NCBI GenBank assembly: GCA_041393395.1
Contig: JAWKKG010000006.1
Coordinates: 62,001-126,000 of the forward strand
DNA: 64,000 bases
Reading direction: 5' to 3'
From: JAGQIB01 sp041393395
Lineage (GTDB): Bacteria; ARS69
In this document: piece after piece, positions 1 to 8,339 of the stretch
How positions within the stretch are numbered: position 1 is the first letter of the stretch
Layout: each line of letters opens with the position of its first letter
Notes under the pieces: model-generated
The model's database searches: none
What the model saw: only the letters and a program-made list of their open reading frames with translations
Told to the model about the DNA's origin: nothing
Made by a program: the position numbers and the translations under genes

Positions 1-124
1 GGCAGCGGTCCGCTTCCTCGCCGACGCCGTCCCCTGCGGGATCCGACCGGAGCACCTCGCGGAGTTCCCGGAACTCGCGGCCCTGCGGGGGCGGCCGGAC
101 TACCCCTTCGAGAGTTCGCCGTAG
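1..124 (+). CDS. C-terminal fragment of a possible TPR-type protein (partial)
   Basis: An open frame enters from the left edge at base 2 and gives about 40 residues ending at TAG 122-124. The ending, with a PELAALRGRPDYP-like stretch, resembles the last repeat of bacterial TPR/kinase-TPR proteins, which often finish with a 'DPxLAPLRxxPRF' pattern. It converges with the ECF sigma factor and overlaps its end by about 25 bases. ECF factors of this subfamily commonly sit beside protein kinases and TPR proteins, so the context is favourable. Nothing upstream is visible, so the frame could also be chance in GC-rich DNA. Confidence 0.3.
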   Translation, partial: AAVRFLADAVPCGIRPEHLAEFPELAALRGRPDYPFESSP

Positions 125-663
125 AGCCACGCGCGGGCGAACGCCCAGTCGCGCAGGACCGTCCGTGCGGACGTCTGCAGGAGCTCCGCGACCTCCTCCA
201 CGCTGAGCCCGGCGTAGAACCGGAGACGCACGATCTGCGCGGCGCGCTCGTCGCGGGCGGCGAGCCGTTCGATCGCCTGATCGAGCGCGAGGATCGTCTC
301 CGGATCGCGATCGTCGGCGAGCGCGGCGACCTCCGCGAGGTCCAGCGACACCTTCGGCGGGGGACGGCCGTCGGCATCGCCTCCGCGCTTGAGTCGACCG
401 CGCGAGCGGGCCCGCTCGATCAGGATCCGACGCATCGCCTCGGCCGCCGCGGCGAAGAATTCCCCCCGGCTTCGCCAGTCCCGATCCCCTTCCGGGCGCA
501 GGCGCAGGTACGCCTCGTGCACGAGCTCCGTGGTCTGGATCGTGCGGCCGGGACGTTCCCCGCGCATGCGGGCGTGGGCGATGCCTCGCAGCTCGTCGTA
601 AACCAGCGCGAAGAACGCGCGGGAGTCCCGAGGGCCGGAGGTGTCCTGGGAATCGTCCGTCAT
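100..663 (-). CDS. ECF-family RNA polymerase sigma factor
   Basis: This 187-residue protein has the two-domain ECF layout. Residues about 16-85 form a sigma-2 region with a TTELVHEAYLRL motif. Residues about 125-180 form sigma-4, with AAQIVRLRFYAGLSVEEVAELL and a helix-turn-helix, SARTVLRDWAFARAWL. The pattern matches the subfamily annotated as 'ECF sigma factor, Sig-70_X6 type', usually found with Ser/Thr kinases and TPR proteins. No anti-sigma gene is adjacent. It is transcribed divergently from a TPR gene across about 108 bases. Its ATG lies only 6 bases after a TAGCAT hexamer and has no Shine-Dalgarno, so the mRNA may be leaderless. Confidence 0.92.
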   Translation of the reverse strand: MTDDSQDTSGPRDSRAFFALVYDELRGIAHARMRGERPGRTIQTTELVHEAYLRLRPEGDRDWRSRGEFFAAAAEAMRRILIERARSRGRLKRGGDADGRPPPKVSLDLAEVAALADDRDPETILALDQAIERLAARDERAAQIVRLRFYAGLSVEEVAELLQTSARTVLRDWAFARAWLYGELSKG

Positions 664-669
664 GGGTCG

Positions 670-699
670 ATGCTACCCGGTCCCCGGTCGGCGTGTCAC
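670..699 (-). promoter_or_regulatory. Sigma-70-type promoter of the ECF sigma gene
   Basis: On the minus strand a GTGACA -35 (694-699) is followed after 18 bases by a TAGCAT -10 (670-675), and the start codon begins 6 bases later. That is where transcription would start, so the transcript could begin at or next to the ATG. Confidence 0.55.
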
Positions 700-771
700 C
701 TCGTCGGAGCGTCCGGCGCAAGAAGGGGCGGCCCCGAGAGTCGGTGCCGACCCTCTCCTTTGGAGGAACCC

Positions 772-846
772 ATGACGTTCTTCTTGTCCCTGCTGGAAGT
801 GCTGTTCAAGCTCTCCGCGAACCACCACCAGACCACGCTGCGCTAG
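772..846 (+). CDS. Short leader ORF (24 codons), translationally coupled to the TPR gene
   Basis: The sequence TGGAGGAACCC just before ATG 772 is a strong Shine-Dalgarno (GGAGG, about 7 bases away). The frame encodes 24 residues starting MTFFLSLLEVLFKLSA and ending in a His/Gln-rich stretch, then TAG 844-846. A GTG start for the TPR protein follows after 2 bases. The peptide has a hydrophobic amphipathic first half and no obvious cleavage site. It may be a real small protein or just a coupling device that delivers ribosomes to the downstream GTG, which has no Shine-Dalgarno of its own. A CTCC-TTT-GGAG mini-hairpin covers the Shine-Dalgarno. I do not recognise a family. Confidence 0.5.
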   Translation: MTFFLSLLEVLFKLSANHHQTTLR

Positions 847-848
847 CC

Positions 849-1556
849 GTGCTCCGACTGGTTCGCGCGGCGATCGCCCTCCGACTGGCTTTCCGGGCCG
901 AACGCGCGCGCGAACGAGGGGACTACGCCCGGGCGGAGTGCCTCCTGCGGGAGGCGCTCGCCCGAGGCGTCGGGACCGGCATCACGCTCCTGGAGGTCAA
1001 GCTCTCGAACGACCTGGGCGTGGTCCTCAAGTACCGGGGAAAGTTCCGGGAGGCGACCGCGTGTTATCTCGGCGCCCTCCGGGCCGTGAGACGGGGCGAA
1101 GCCACCCCCGATCGGCTCGCCCGCCTCTACCACAATCTCGGCGGCCTGGAGCACGAACGCGGCCGTCACGCGCGGGGAGCCCTGTTCGCCGCCCGTGCCC
1201 TCCAGATTCGCGAGCGGACACTCGGACCCGATCACCCGGAGACCGCCCGAGAGGTCGCCGCCCTCGCGGCCCTCCTCGATGGTCTCGGCCGCCACACCGA
1301 GGCGGAGGCGCTGCATCGGCGCGCGGTCCGGATCCATGCTGCCGGTCGAACTCGCGCCGACCGCCGCGAGAAGGCGTTCGCCCTCGCGAACCTCGCCGCG
1401 TGCCGTCACCTGGCGGGCGCGTCGAGCGAAGGCGCGATGCTCGCGGAGTGCGCGCTGGCGACGCAGATTCGTCTGCTCGGCTCGTCCCACCCCGAGGTCC
1501 GTCGCACCCGCGACAACCTCGCCCGGATGCGACGGTCGAACCGCGCCGGCAGCTGA
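849..1556 (+). CDS. Tetratricopeptide-repeat protein (kinesin-light-chain type)
   Basis: The protein has 235 residues from GTG 849. It contains about four helical TPR units with typical alternation of small and large residues, including the 'LGPDHPETA' and 'LGSSHPEV' turns characteristic of TPR_10/TPR_12 repeats. There is no signal peptide or membrane segment, so it is probably a cytoplasmic scaffold. I chose GTG 849 because it follows the stop of the short upstream ORF by 2 bases, and the frame further upstream does not look protein-like. Divergence from an ECF sigma gene suggests a shared regulatory setting. Partners cannot be named. Confidence 0.8.
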   Translation: MLRLVRAAIALRLAFRAERARERGDYARAECLLREALARGVGTGITLLEVKLSNDLGVVLKYRGKFREATACYLGALRAVRRGEATPDRLARLYHNLGGLEHERGRHARGALFAARALQIRERTLGPDHPETAREVAALAALLDGLGRHTEAEALHRRAVRIHAAGRTRADRREKAFALANLAACRHLAGASSEGAMLAECALATQIRLLGSSHPEVRRTRDNLARMRRSNRAGS

Positions 1557-1629
1557 ACCGCTCGACTCCCCCGGCGGCTGGCGGATCGCGGGCCCGGGCC
1601 GTATCCTCCTTCGACCCGAGGAGGAACCG

Positions 1630-4329
1630 ATGTCCGTGTCCGTCCGGCGATATGCCGCCGCCCTGCCGTTCCCGCTCGCCGTGCTTCTGTTCACCGGGAC
1701 CGCCCCCGGGCTGGAGGCCGTCGGTCCCCAGGCCTGGATCGAGCGCATCCCGAACGGCCCCGAGGTGCTGTACCTGCCGCAGCGGTCCGTCCCGATGTTC
1801 TCGTGCACCGTGCTCGCTCCGTCGGGCTCCGCGCGCGAGTCGAAGGCGACGAACGGCGCGGCCCACTACCTCGAGCACCTGCTCTTCAACGGCACCACCA
1901 CCCGGAGCCGCGAGACCATCTACGCCGACACGGATCGCCTCGGCGCGTACAACAACGCGTCGACGCAGCGCGAGCGGACCGTCTTCCAGCTGCTGCTGCC
2001 TTCCGAGAACTGGCGGGAGGGACTGGCGCTCCAGGCCGACATGTTGCGCCACTCCACGCTGCCCGCCGAAATGTTCGAGAAGGAGAAAGGCATCATCCTC
2101 GAGGAGCTCGCGAAGGACCGGTCGAATCCGCAGTGGGAGGCGGACCGGTTCACGTCGCGGGCGTTGTGGGGAGACTCCGCCCGGGGCCTCGCCGTCCTCG
2201 GGACGGAGGAGTCGATCTCCGCGATGGACCCGGCTGCGGTCGCGACGTTCTACCGGGAGTGCTACCGGCCCCGCGGCATGACGATCGTGGTGATGGGGGA
2301 CTTCGAGCTCGACGACGCGCGAGCCGAGGTCACGCGTCTGTTCGGTGGCGACGAACAGCCGGAGACGGGGATCCCGCCCCGACCGGCGTTCCCGCGCGGG
2401 CGGATGCTGCGGGCGCAGTCGATCGAGGGACTCGGCGGCGTCCAGGTGCGCGTGAACCTCCCGCTGCCCGAGCTCTCGGGCGACGACTTCGCGGCTGCGC
2501 GACTGCTCGAGAGCGTGCTCGCCTCGGGCGAACGCACGGCCCTCGCGCGTGCGATCGAGGCGCACGGCATCTCGGCGAGCTCCGTCTCGGCATCCGTGGA
2601 CGCGGGTGCGCCCTGGTCCCTCCTGACACTCGCAGCCGACACGGAAGACGGCACGGACCCGGCTCTCGTGGCGCGGACGCTGCTCACCCACCTCGAAGCC
2701 CTCGCGACGCACGGTCCGGACCCCGCCGACCTCGACGCCGCACGCCGCGAAGTCGTGGCGGACGAGATCTCGCTCCGCGAGAAGATGCACTACTGGGGAC
2801 TCATGCGCGCCGACGTCCTCGGAGCGGCCGGCCCCCGGGTCGCCGCGACCCTGGCCGAGCGTGTGTCGGATTGCCCGGCCGAAGCGGTGCGGGCGCTCGC
2901 GCGCGCAGCGCTCACCGACGGTCGCCTGCTCGCGACCGCGGTCGGCACCACCGCGAACGGGGAGTCCGCCCTGCCTCCCGCCTCCGCCGCCGACGCGACC
3001 TGGTGGCCCGCCGCCCCCGGCGTCGCGGCTCCGGCACCGCCGCCCGCCGCGCTCACCACCGAAACCACGATCCGTCGTGAGGTGCTCGCCGACGGCACGA
3101 CGCTGATCGTCCACGCATCGCCGGACTCGCGCACGTTCGCGGCCCACGTCCTCCTCGATCGCGACGGACTCGAATCCGCGCTCGGCGTCCCACGCGGCAC
3201 CACCGACGTGGTCCACCGCGCGATGGAGCTCGGCAGTGAGACGCGGGACGAAGGCCAGCTCCGCGGTCAACTCGCGCGGCTCGGCGCCAAGCTCAAGACC
3301 ACGGACTCCGACTGGATCCCGTACGACGACTACTACTTCTCGCCGGAGTACTCCTACCTGCGCCTCGAGACGATCGACGTGTACGCGGCCGACGCGCTCG
3401 AGCTCCTCGCCGACGTGATGATGCACCCGCGCCTCGACGAGACGACGTTCGAGAAGGCGAAGGGCGCCGCGGTCGCGCGCGCGGCGAAGGATCAGGGCTC
3501 CGCGAGCCAGGTCGCGAACCGGCTGTTCTGGCGGATCTGCGGACGGCCGGATCTGGGCGGCGTGTACGGCGATCCGAAGGACCTCGAAAAGCTGACGCGG
3601 GACCAGGCGCGGCGCGCGCACGGCGCGTTGATCGCGCCCGAGCGCACGATCGTGGTCCTCTCCGGGAGCTGGCCGGCGGACGATCTCGTGGCGATCGGCC
3701 GTCGCCTGTTCGAGCGACCGGCGCCGGCCGCTGCGGCCGGGAAGTCGGGAAAGGAGCGTCCGGCGAAGGAACGGAAGACGAAGCTCGCGCGGAAACGTCA
3801 CCAGGAGGAGAAGGTCGGTCAGGAGCAATCCTGGATCTTCGTCGGGTCGCGCCTCGACGAACGCGACGAGATCCCCGCGGAGGACCTTCCCGCCCTGCGT
3901 CTCGCGACGTCCATCCTGTCCGACCGGCTCGCGGACCAGCTGCGCGAACGCGAGGGGCTCGCGTACTCGATCGGAGCTTCGTTCCGCGCGTCGCCTCCGA
4001 TCGTCCGGATGTCGGCGGGCACGCGACCCACGAATCTCGAGCGCATGGAAGCGGGAATGCGCGAGGTCGCCGCGGCGCTCGTGACTGCGCCGCCGACGGA
4101 AGACGCGCTCGTGGGCGCTCGCAATCGCGGTGAGGGACGCGATCGGATGCGTCGTCTCGCGCGCATCGGGCAGGCGTACGCGCTCGCGATGACGGAGTTC
4201 GCGGGCGAGGATCCCACGCGGATCGACGAGCAATCGAACGCGCTCGCCGACGTCGCGCCGGAGGACGTCGTCCGCGTGGCGAAGCACTGGCTCGCGTTCG
4301 AGAATCCCGTCACGGCCATCGCCCGATGA
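1630..4329 (+). CDS. M16-family zinc metallopeptidase, two-domain (insulinase/processing-peptidase type)
   Basis: The 899-residue precursor begins with a probable signal peptide (residues 1 to about 30). The N-terminal M16 unit has the inverted zinc motif HYLEH at residues 79-83, followed by an EEL helix that would supply the distal glutamate. The second half (about 480-899) repeats the M16 fold without an HxxEH motif, as in pitrilysin-type proteins where the second half is structural. A Lys/Arg-rich linker, roughly residues 700-730, lies within the second half. Start ATG 1630 has a GAGGAGGA Shine-Dalgarno, and a TATCCT hexamer at 1602-1607 could be its -10. The gene overlaps the next by ATGA. 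It probably degrades peptides in the periplasm. Confidence 0.92.
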   Translation: MSVSVRRYAAALPFPLAVLLFTGTAPGLEAVGPQAWIERIPNGPEVLYLPQRSVPMFSCTVLAPSGSARESKATNGAAHYLEHLLFNGTTTRSRETIYADTDRLGAYNNASTQRERTVFQLLLPSENWREGLALQADMLRHSTLPAEMFEKEKGIILEELAKDRSNPQWEADRFTSRALWGDSARGLAVLGTEESISAMDPAAVATFYRECYRPRGMTIVVMGDFELDDARAEVTRLFGGDEQPETGIPPRPAFPRGRMLRAQSIEGLGGVQVRVNLPLPELSGDDFAAARLLESVLASGERTALARAIEAHGISASSVSASVDAGAPWSLLTLAADTEDGTDPALVARTLLTHLEALATHGPDPADLDAARREVVADEISLREKMHYWGLMRADVLGAAGPRVAATLAERVSDCPAEAVRALARAALTDGRLLATAVGTTANGESALPPASAADATWWPAAPGVAAPAPPPAALTTETTIRREVLADGTTLIVHASPDSRTFAAHVLLDRDGLESALGVPRGTTDVVHRAMELGSETRDEGQLRGQLARLGAKLKTTDSDWIPYDDYYFSPEYSYLRLETIDVYAADALELLADVMMHPRLDETTFEKAKGAAVARAAKDQGSASQVANRLFWRICGRPDLGGVYGDPKDLEKLTRDQARRAHGALIAPERTIVVLSGSWPADDLVAIGRRLFERPAPAAAAGKSGKERPAKERKTKLARKRHQEEKVGQEQSWIFVGSRLDERDEIPAEDLPALRLATSILSDRLADQLREREGLAYSIGASFRASPPIVRMSAGTRPTNLERMEAGMREVAAALVTAPPTEDALVGARNRGEGRDRMRRLARIGQAYALAMTEFAGEDPTRIDEQSNALADVAPEDVVRVAKHWLAFENPVTAIAR

Positions 4330-6473
4330 GCGATCGCCGGTCGCGGTGGCTCGCGGGCCTCGGTCTGCTCGCGGTCACCGCGACGTGGTTCGCCCTGCTC
4401 TTCTGTCAGGTCCGCTGGCCGGAGCCGTTCCTGAACGACTCCGTCCTGCACTTCGGACTCATCCGGTCGCTCGCGAGCGCGGCCGAGCGCGGGCAGTCGA
4501 TCCTCGATCCGTGGGTGCCGGGCTACACGCTCGGTTACCCCGTGTTCCACTACTACCAGAGCCTTCCGCACTTCACCGTGCTCGCGTTCGACGCGATCAC
4601 TCCGTTCTCCCTCGTGCGCAGCTTCAAGATCGTGGAATGGCTCGCCGTCGCGACCTTGCCGATTCCGGTGTTCCTGGCGATGCGCGTGTTCGGGTTCGGG
4701 CGGCTCGCCGCGCTGCTCGCCGCCGCGCTTGCGCTCGGCGCCCGCACGGACTCGCTGCACGGCCTCGACTTCGAGAGCTACACGTGGCAGGGACTCGGCC
4801 AGTACGCCCAGGCGTTCGGTGGCTGGTTCTTCCCACTCGCCCTCGCGCTGTCGTGGCGCGCGGTGCGCGGGGAGCGCGGACTGTTCGGCGCGACGCTGGC
4901 GCTGTCCGTGACCTTCCTTTCCCACTTCGCGCTCGGGTACATGGCGTGCATGGCGGCCGGGATCGTCGCGTTCGCGGGACCGGTGCGCGAGATCCCGCGT
5001 CGCCTCGGGCGGGTGGCGATCATCGGCGCGATCACGGGACTCGTGATCCTGCCGATCGCGGTCCCGATCTTCCGCGACTTCGCCTGGTACAACGTGAGCA
5101 CGCTCGTGCCGTCGTGGAAGTACAACTCGTTCGGCCATGAGGTCGTGCTGCGCTGGCTCGTGACGGGAAAGCTCTTCGACTTCGCGCGGTGGCCGGTGCT
5201 GACGGTGCTCGTGGGTGCGGGGCTGGTCGTGGCGTCCGCGCGCATCCGGCGTTCCGAGCGGGATCGGGTGCTCCTGGTCTGGTTCGTGTTCTTCCTGCTG
5301 CTGTTCTTCGGCCGACCTACGTGGGGCAAGCTGCTGCACCTGCTGCCGCTCGGCAGCGGCTTCCACTACTCGCGCGCCGTGTACGTCGTGCAGCAGGTCG
5401 GTACGATGCTGGCGGGCGCCGGCCTCGCGGCGGCGGCGATCGCGATCGCGCGGCGCGGGCGGGTCGGCGTGGCCGCGGCGGTGGCGCTCGTGGTGATCGC
5501 GATCGCGCCCATCGCCTGGGATCGCGTCACGTACCTGCGCTGGAACTCGGACCTGGTGCAGGAGGCGGCGGCCGGGCTCGAGAAGGACGGCGCGGATCTG
5601 GACCGGGCGCTCGCCGACGTCGCGGCGGACCGGTTCGGGCGCGTGTACGCGGGACAGGGTCGCCCGGGCTCGGGCTGGGGCGGCAACTTCATGGTCGGGT
5701 GGACGCCGGTGTACGCGTGGCTCCCGCTGCGCGAGCTCGACGCGTTCGGCTACCTCTATCACATGTGGTCGCTGAACGCGGACTGCCACGACACGTTCGA
5801 CGAGGGCAACGTCGCGCATTACCGCGCGTTCGGCATCCGGCACGTGCTCACGCCGAGCGACCTGAACGTGCCGCCGTTCGCGAAGCGCGTGGCGACCCAC
5901 GGCCGCTTCGCGGTGTGGGAGGTCGACGTGCCGGGTCTCGTCGATCTCGTCGACGTTCCCTACGCGCTCGACGTCTCCAAGCGGAACGTCACCCGGGTCC
6001 ACCGGAAGTGGCTGAAGTCTTCGCTGCCGGCGAAGGGCGTGCACCCGGCCATTCGACTGACGGAGGCGGGGCTCCCGCGGGATCCCGAGGCGCTCGCCGC
6101 CGACGGCATCGATTTCCGTCCACCGGACTTCACGCCGGCCGGATCCCCCGGCGAGATCCTCGAGCGCGAGCGTCTCGGCGAGGACTTCCGGGTGCGGGTG
6201 CGAGCGGATCGCCCGTGCCACGTCGTGCTGAAGATGACCTACCACCCGGGCTGGCACGCCACGCTCGACGGTGCGGAGACCGAGACCGTCCACGTCATGC
6301 CGAGCTACGTCGCGGTCGCCGTTCCGGCCGGCGAGCACGAGGTGACGTTCCGCTACCGCGGCGGCCGGGATCGCGGCCCGCTGGGCGTGGTCGCGGCCTG
6401 CGCACTCCTCGGCCTGTTCGGGGTCGAGCGACGTCGCCGCCGGGGCCTTCCGCCGGGGCCCCTCCGCGACTGA
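4326..6473 (+). CDS. Polytopic membrane protein, PTPS-related / GT-C-like
   Basis: The 715-residue protein begins with a hydrophobic helix, then an acidic loop (LNDSVLHFGLIRSL) and a GYTLGYPVFHYYQSLPH segment. That arrangement is typical of '6-pyruvoyl-tetrahydropterin synthase-related' membrane proteins and of GT-C glycosyltransferases, in which an early acidic loop faces the active site. About ten membrane helices occupy residues 8-410. The C-terminal 300 residues are a soluble domain ending in a beta-rich YfhO-like region (HPGWHATLDG) and one last helix. It overlaps the M16 gene by 4 bases. A role in transferring sugars or lipids at the cell surface is inference; the substrate is unknown. 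Confidence 0.75.
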   Translation: MSDRRSRWLAGLGLLAVTATWFALLFCQVRWPEPFLNDSVLHFGLIRSLASAAERGQSILDPWVPGYTLGYPVFHYYQSLPHFTVLAFDAITPFSLVRSFKIVEWLAVATLPIPVFLAMRVFGFGRLAALLAAALALGARTDSLHGLDFESYTWQGLGQYAQAFGGWFFPLALALSWRAVRGERGLFGATLALSVTFLSHFALGYMACMAAGIVAFAGPVREIPRRLGRVAIIGAITGLVILPIAVPIFRDFAWYNVSTLVPSWKYNSFGHEVVLRWLVTGKLFDFARWPVLTVLVGAGLVVASARIRRSERDRVLLVWFVFFLLLFFGRPTWGKLLHLLPLGSGFHYSRAVYVVQQVGTMLAGAGLAAAAIAIARRGRVGVAAAVALVVIAIAPIAWDRVTYLRWNSDLVQEAAAGLEKDGADLDRALADVAADRFGRVYAGQGRPGSGWGGNFMVGWTPVYAWLPLRELDAFGYLYHMWSLNADCHDTFDEGNVAHYRAFGIRHVLTPSDLNVPPFAKRVATHGRFAVWEVDVPGLVDLVDVPYALDVSKRNVTRVHRKWLKSSLPAKGVHPAIRLTEAGLPRDPEALAADGIDFRPPDFTPAGSPGEILERERLGEDFRVRVRADRPCHVVLKMTYHPGWHATLDGAETETVHVMPSYVAVAVPAGEHEVTFRYRGGRDRGPLGVVAACALLGLFGVERRRRRGLPPGPLRD

Positions 6474-6509
6474 CCCCATTCTGGCCGGATTCTGGCCATC
6501 CCCGCCCCT

Positions 6510-6525
6510 CCGGAAGCGATTCCGG
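6510..6525. terminator. Hairpin with GCGA tetraloop after the membrane-protein gene
   Basis: CCGGAA-GCGA-TTCCGG forms a perfect 6-bp stem with a GNRA loop, about 37 bases after the stop at 6473. There is no T-run, so termination would be weak or factor-assisted. Just upstream the 9-mer ATTCTGGCC occurs twice (6478-6486 and 6489-6497). Confidence 0.3.
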
Positions 6526-6567
6526 CCGGGGGCCGGGCCGGGGAACCGTCACCTGCGCGCGCGCTCC

Positions 6568-6601
6568 GAGAAGGGCCTTTACGGCACGCAGGGGCCTTCT
6601 C
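6568..6601. repeat. Imperfect inverted repeat in the 6474-6734 intergenic region
   Basis: GAGAAGGGCC (6568-6577) and GGGCCTTCTC (6592-6601) can pair with one irregularity around a 14-base loop. It lies just upstream of the radical-SAM promoter. It could be an operator, the end of a terminator, or nothing. Confidence 0.3.
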
Positions 6602-6636
6602 GGGCCCATCCGGGCCGTGAGTCGGTCCCGCGACGT

Positions 6637-6666
6637 TTGAACGCAGTCCCGTCCGACCTGTATACT
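6637..6666 (+). promoter_or_regulatory. Sigma-70-type promoter for the radical SAM operon
   Basis: TTGAAC (6637-6642) and TATACT (6661-6666) are separated by 18 bases, among the best housekeeping-type promoters in the window. A start near 6673 would give a leader of about 62 bases before TTG 6735. Confidence 0.6.
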
Positions 6667-6734
6667 CTCTTCTCGGCCGCCCGCCCGGCCGCCTCGCGAA
6701 CGCCCCCGGGCCGACTCCCGAAGGAATCGACTTC

Positions 6735-8273
6735 TTGCGCGTCACGCTCATCCAGCCGCCGCAGCTGATCTCGCCCACGAACTACATCTCCACGATCGCG
6801 ATCCCCCCGCTCGGGCTCGCGTACCTCGCCTCGTCCGCCCTCGCCGCCGGCCACCGGGTCGACGTCGTGGACGCGGTCGGCGACGCACTGGAGAAGATCT
6901 GGGAATTCGACGACGGGCACGGCGTGTGGCTGCGCGGCCTCGAGTTCGGCGAGATCCTGGACCGGATCGATCCGGAGACGGACGTCATCGGCGTGGGGCT
7001 CATGTTCTCGTGCGGCTGGCCGCCGGTCCGCAAGCTCCTGCGCGAGATGCGCGAGCGGTTCCCGCGGGCCGTGATCGTGCTCGGCGGCGAGCACGCGTCG
7101 GCGGAGCCCGAGCAGGTCCTGGCGGAATCGCCGACCGATCTCTGCGTGCTCGGCGAGGGGGAGGAGACTCTCGTCGAGATCCTGGATTGCCTGAGCACGG
7201 GGCGCTCGCTGGCGGACGTCGCCGGCGTCGCCTGGCGCAACGAATCCGGGGAGACCGTCAAGAATCCCGCGCGCGCCCGGATCCGCGACCTGGACGAGAT
7301 CCCGCGCCCGAAGTGGGACCTCTTCCCGGTGGAGACCTACATCGAGTACGCGAGCCCGCATGGCGCCGTCCGCGGACGTTCCATGCCGATGCTCGCCACG
7401 CGCGGCTGTCCCTACCAGTGCACGTTCTGCAGCTCGCCGCAGATGTGGACCACCGCCTGGCGCGCCCGCGACGCGACGCTCGTGATCGAGGAAATGGAGT
7501 GGCTGAACGCCACCTACGGCGCGACGGACTTCCACTTCGAGGACCTCACCGCGGTCGTCAAGCGGACCTGGATCGTGGACTTCTGCAAGCTGCTGATCGA
7601 GCGGGGACACGACTTCACGTGGCAGCTCCCGTCCGGCACGCGCAGCGAGGCGATCGACGACGAGGTGGCGCAGCTCATGGTGAAGGCCGGCTGCCGCAAC
7701 TTCAGCTACTCGATCGAGTCCGGCTCGGTGGAGACCCTGAAGATCATCAAGAAGCGGATCCACCTGGACAAGGTGCACGCGTCCGCGAAGTCGGCGATGC
7801 GCGCGGGGATTCGTCTCCAGGTCAACTTCATCCTGGGCTTTCCGCACGAGACGTGGCGGCACGTTCTGGACAGCTACAAGGAAATGGCGCGCTGTGCGTG
7901 GATCGGCTTCCACGAATTCAACTGCTGCGCATTCTCGCCGCTCCCGAACACCGAGGCGTTCTTCGAGCTGCAGGAGACACGCGGCCTCCAGCCCACGGAC
8001 CCGTACTACTACTCGCTGTTCGGCTACATGGACATCACGGACTATCGCTCGTGGCACCCGCGCTGGGGACACCTCCGCCTGCGCACGATGATCTACGGCG
8101 CGTACGCGATCTTCTACGGCCTCAGCTATCTCCTCCGTCCCTGGCGTCTCGTCGCGGAGACGTGGGCCTACGGGACTCACCGCTCCCAGGGCAAGCTCGG
8201 CAAGCTCATTCGCGGCCTGCTCCGGAACTGGAAACTGACGTCGAGCGCACGGAAGTCGATTCCCACTTCGTGA
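6735..8273 (+). CDS. B12-binding-domain radical SAM enzyme
   Basis: The 512-residue protein has an N-terminal cobalamin-binding-like Rossmann domain (residues about 1-150; PPLGLAYLASSALAAGH and a GGEHAS segment). The radical SAM barrel carries CxxxCxxC at C225, C229 and C232 (RGCPYQCTFC) to hold the [4Fe-4S] cluster. A C-terminal extension (about 400-512) contains a hydrophobic stretch. Family members methylate or rearrange lipids, tetrapyrroles and secondary metabolites. The substrate cannot be read from the sequence. The start is TTG 6735, placed by homology of the IQPP opening. It leads a probable operon with a methyltransferase and an SGNH hydrolase. Confidence 0.88.
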   Translation: MRVTLIQPPQLISPTNYISTIAIPPLGLAYLASSALAAGHRVDVVDAVGDALEKIWEFDDGHGVWLRGLEFGEILDRIDPETDVIGVGLMFSCGWPPVRKLLREMRERFPRAVIVLGGEHASAEPEQVLAESPTDLCVLGEGEETLVEILDCLSTGRSLADVAGVAWRNESGETVKNPARARIRDLDEIPRPKWDLFPVETYIEYASPHGAVRGRSMPMLATRGCPYQCTFCSSPQMWTTAWRARDATLVIEEMEWLNATYGATDFHFEDLTAVVKRTWIVDFCKLLIERGHDFTWQLPSGTRSEAIDDEVAQLMVKAGCRNFSYSIESGSVETLKIIKKRIHLDKVHASAKSAMRAGIRLQVNFILGFPHETWRHVLDSYKEMARCAWIGFHEFNCCAFSPLPNTEAFFELQETRGLQPTDPYYYSLFGYMDITDYRSWHPRWGHLRLRTMIYGAYAIFYGLSYLLRPWRLVAETWAYGTHRSQGKLGKLIRGLLRNWKLTSSARKSIPTS

Positions 8274-8339
8274 GCCCGCGGGCTACTGTCCCGGGCGAGA
8301 GGTCCGTCGCGCGGCCTGGGCCCCCGTCCGGAGTCTGAC

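Noticed and set aside
1027..4287. A minus-strand open frame of about 1086 codons opposite the M16 peptidase
   Set aside because: Antisense shadow; the plus strand has a Shine-Dalgarno, signal peptide and HYLEH zinc motif.
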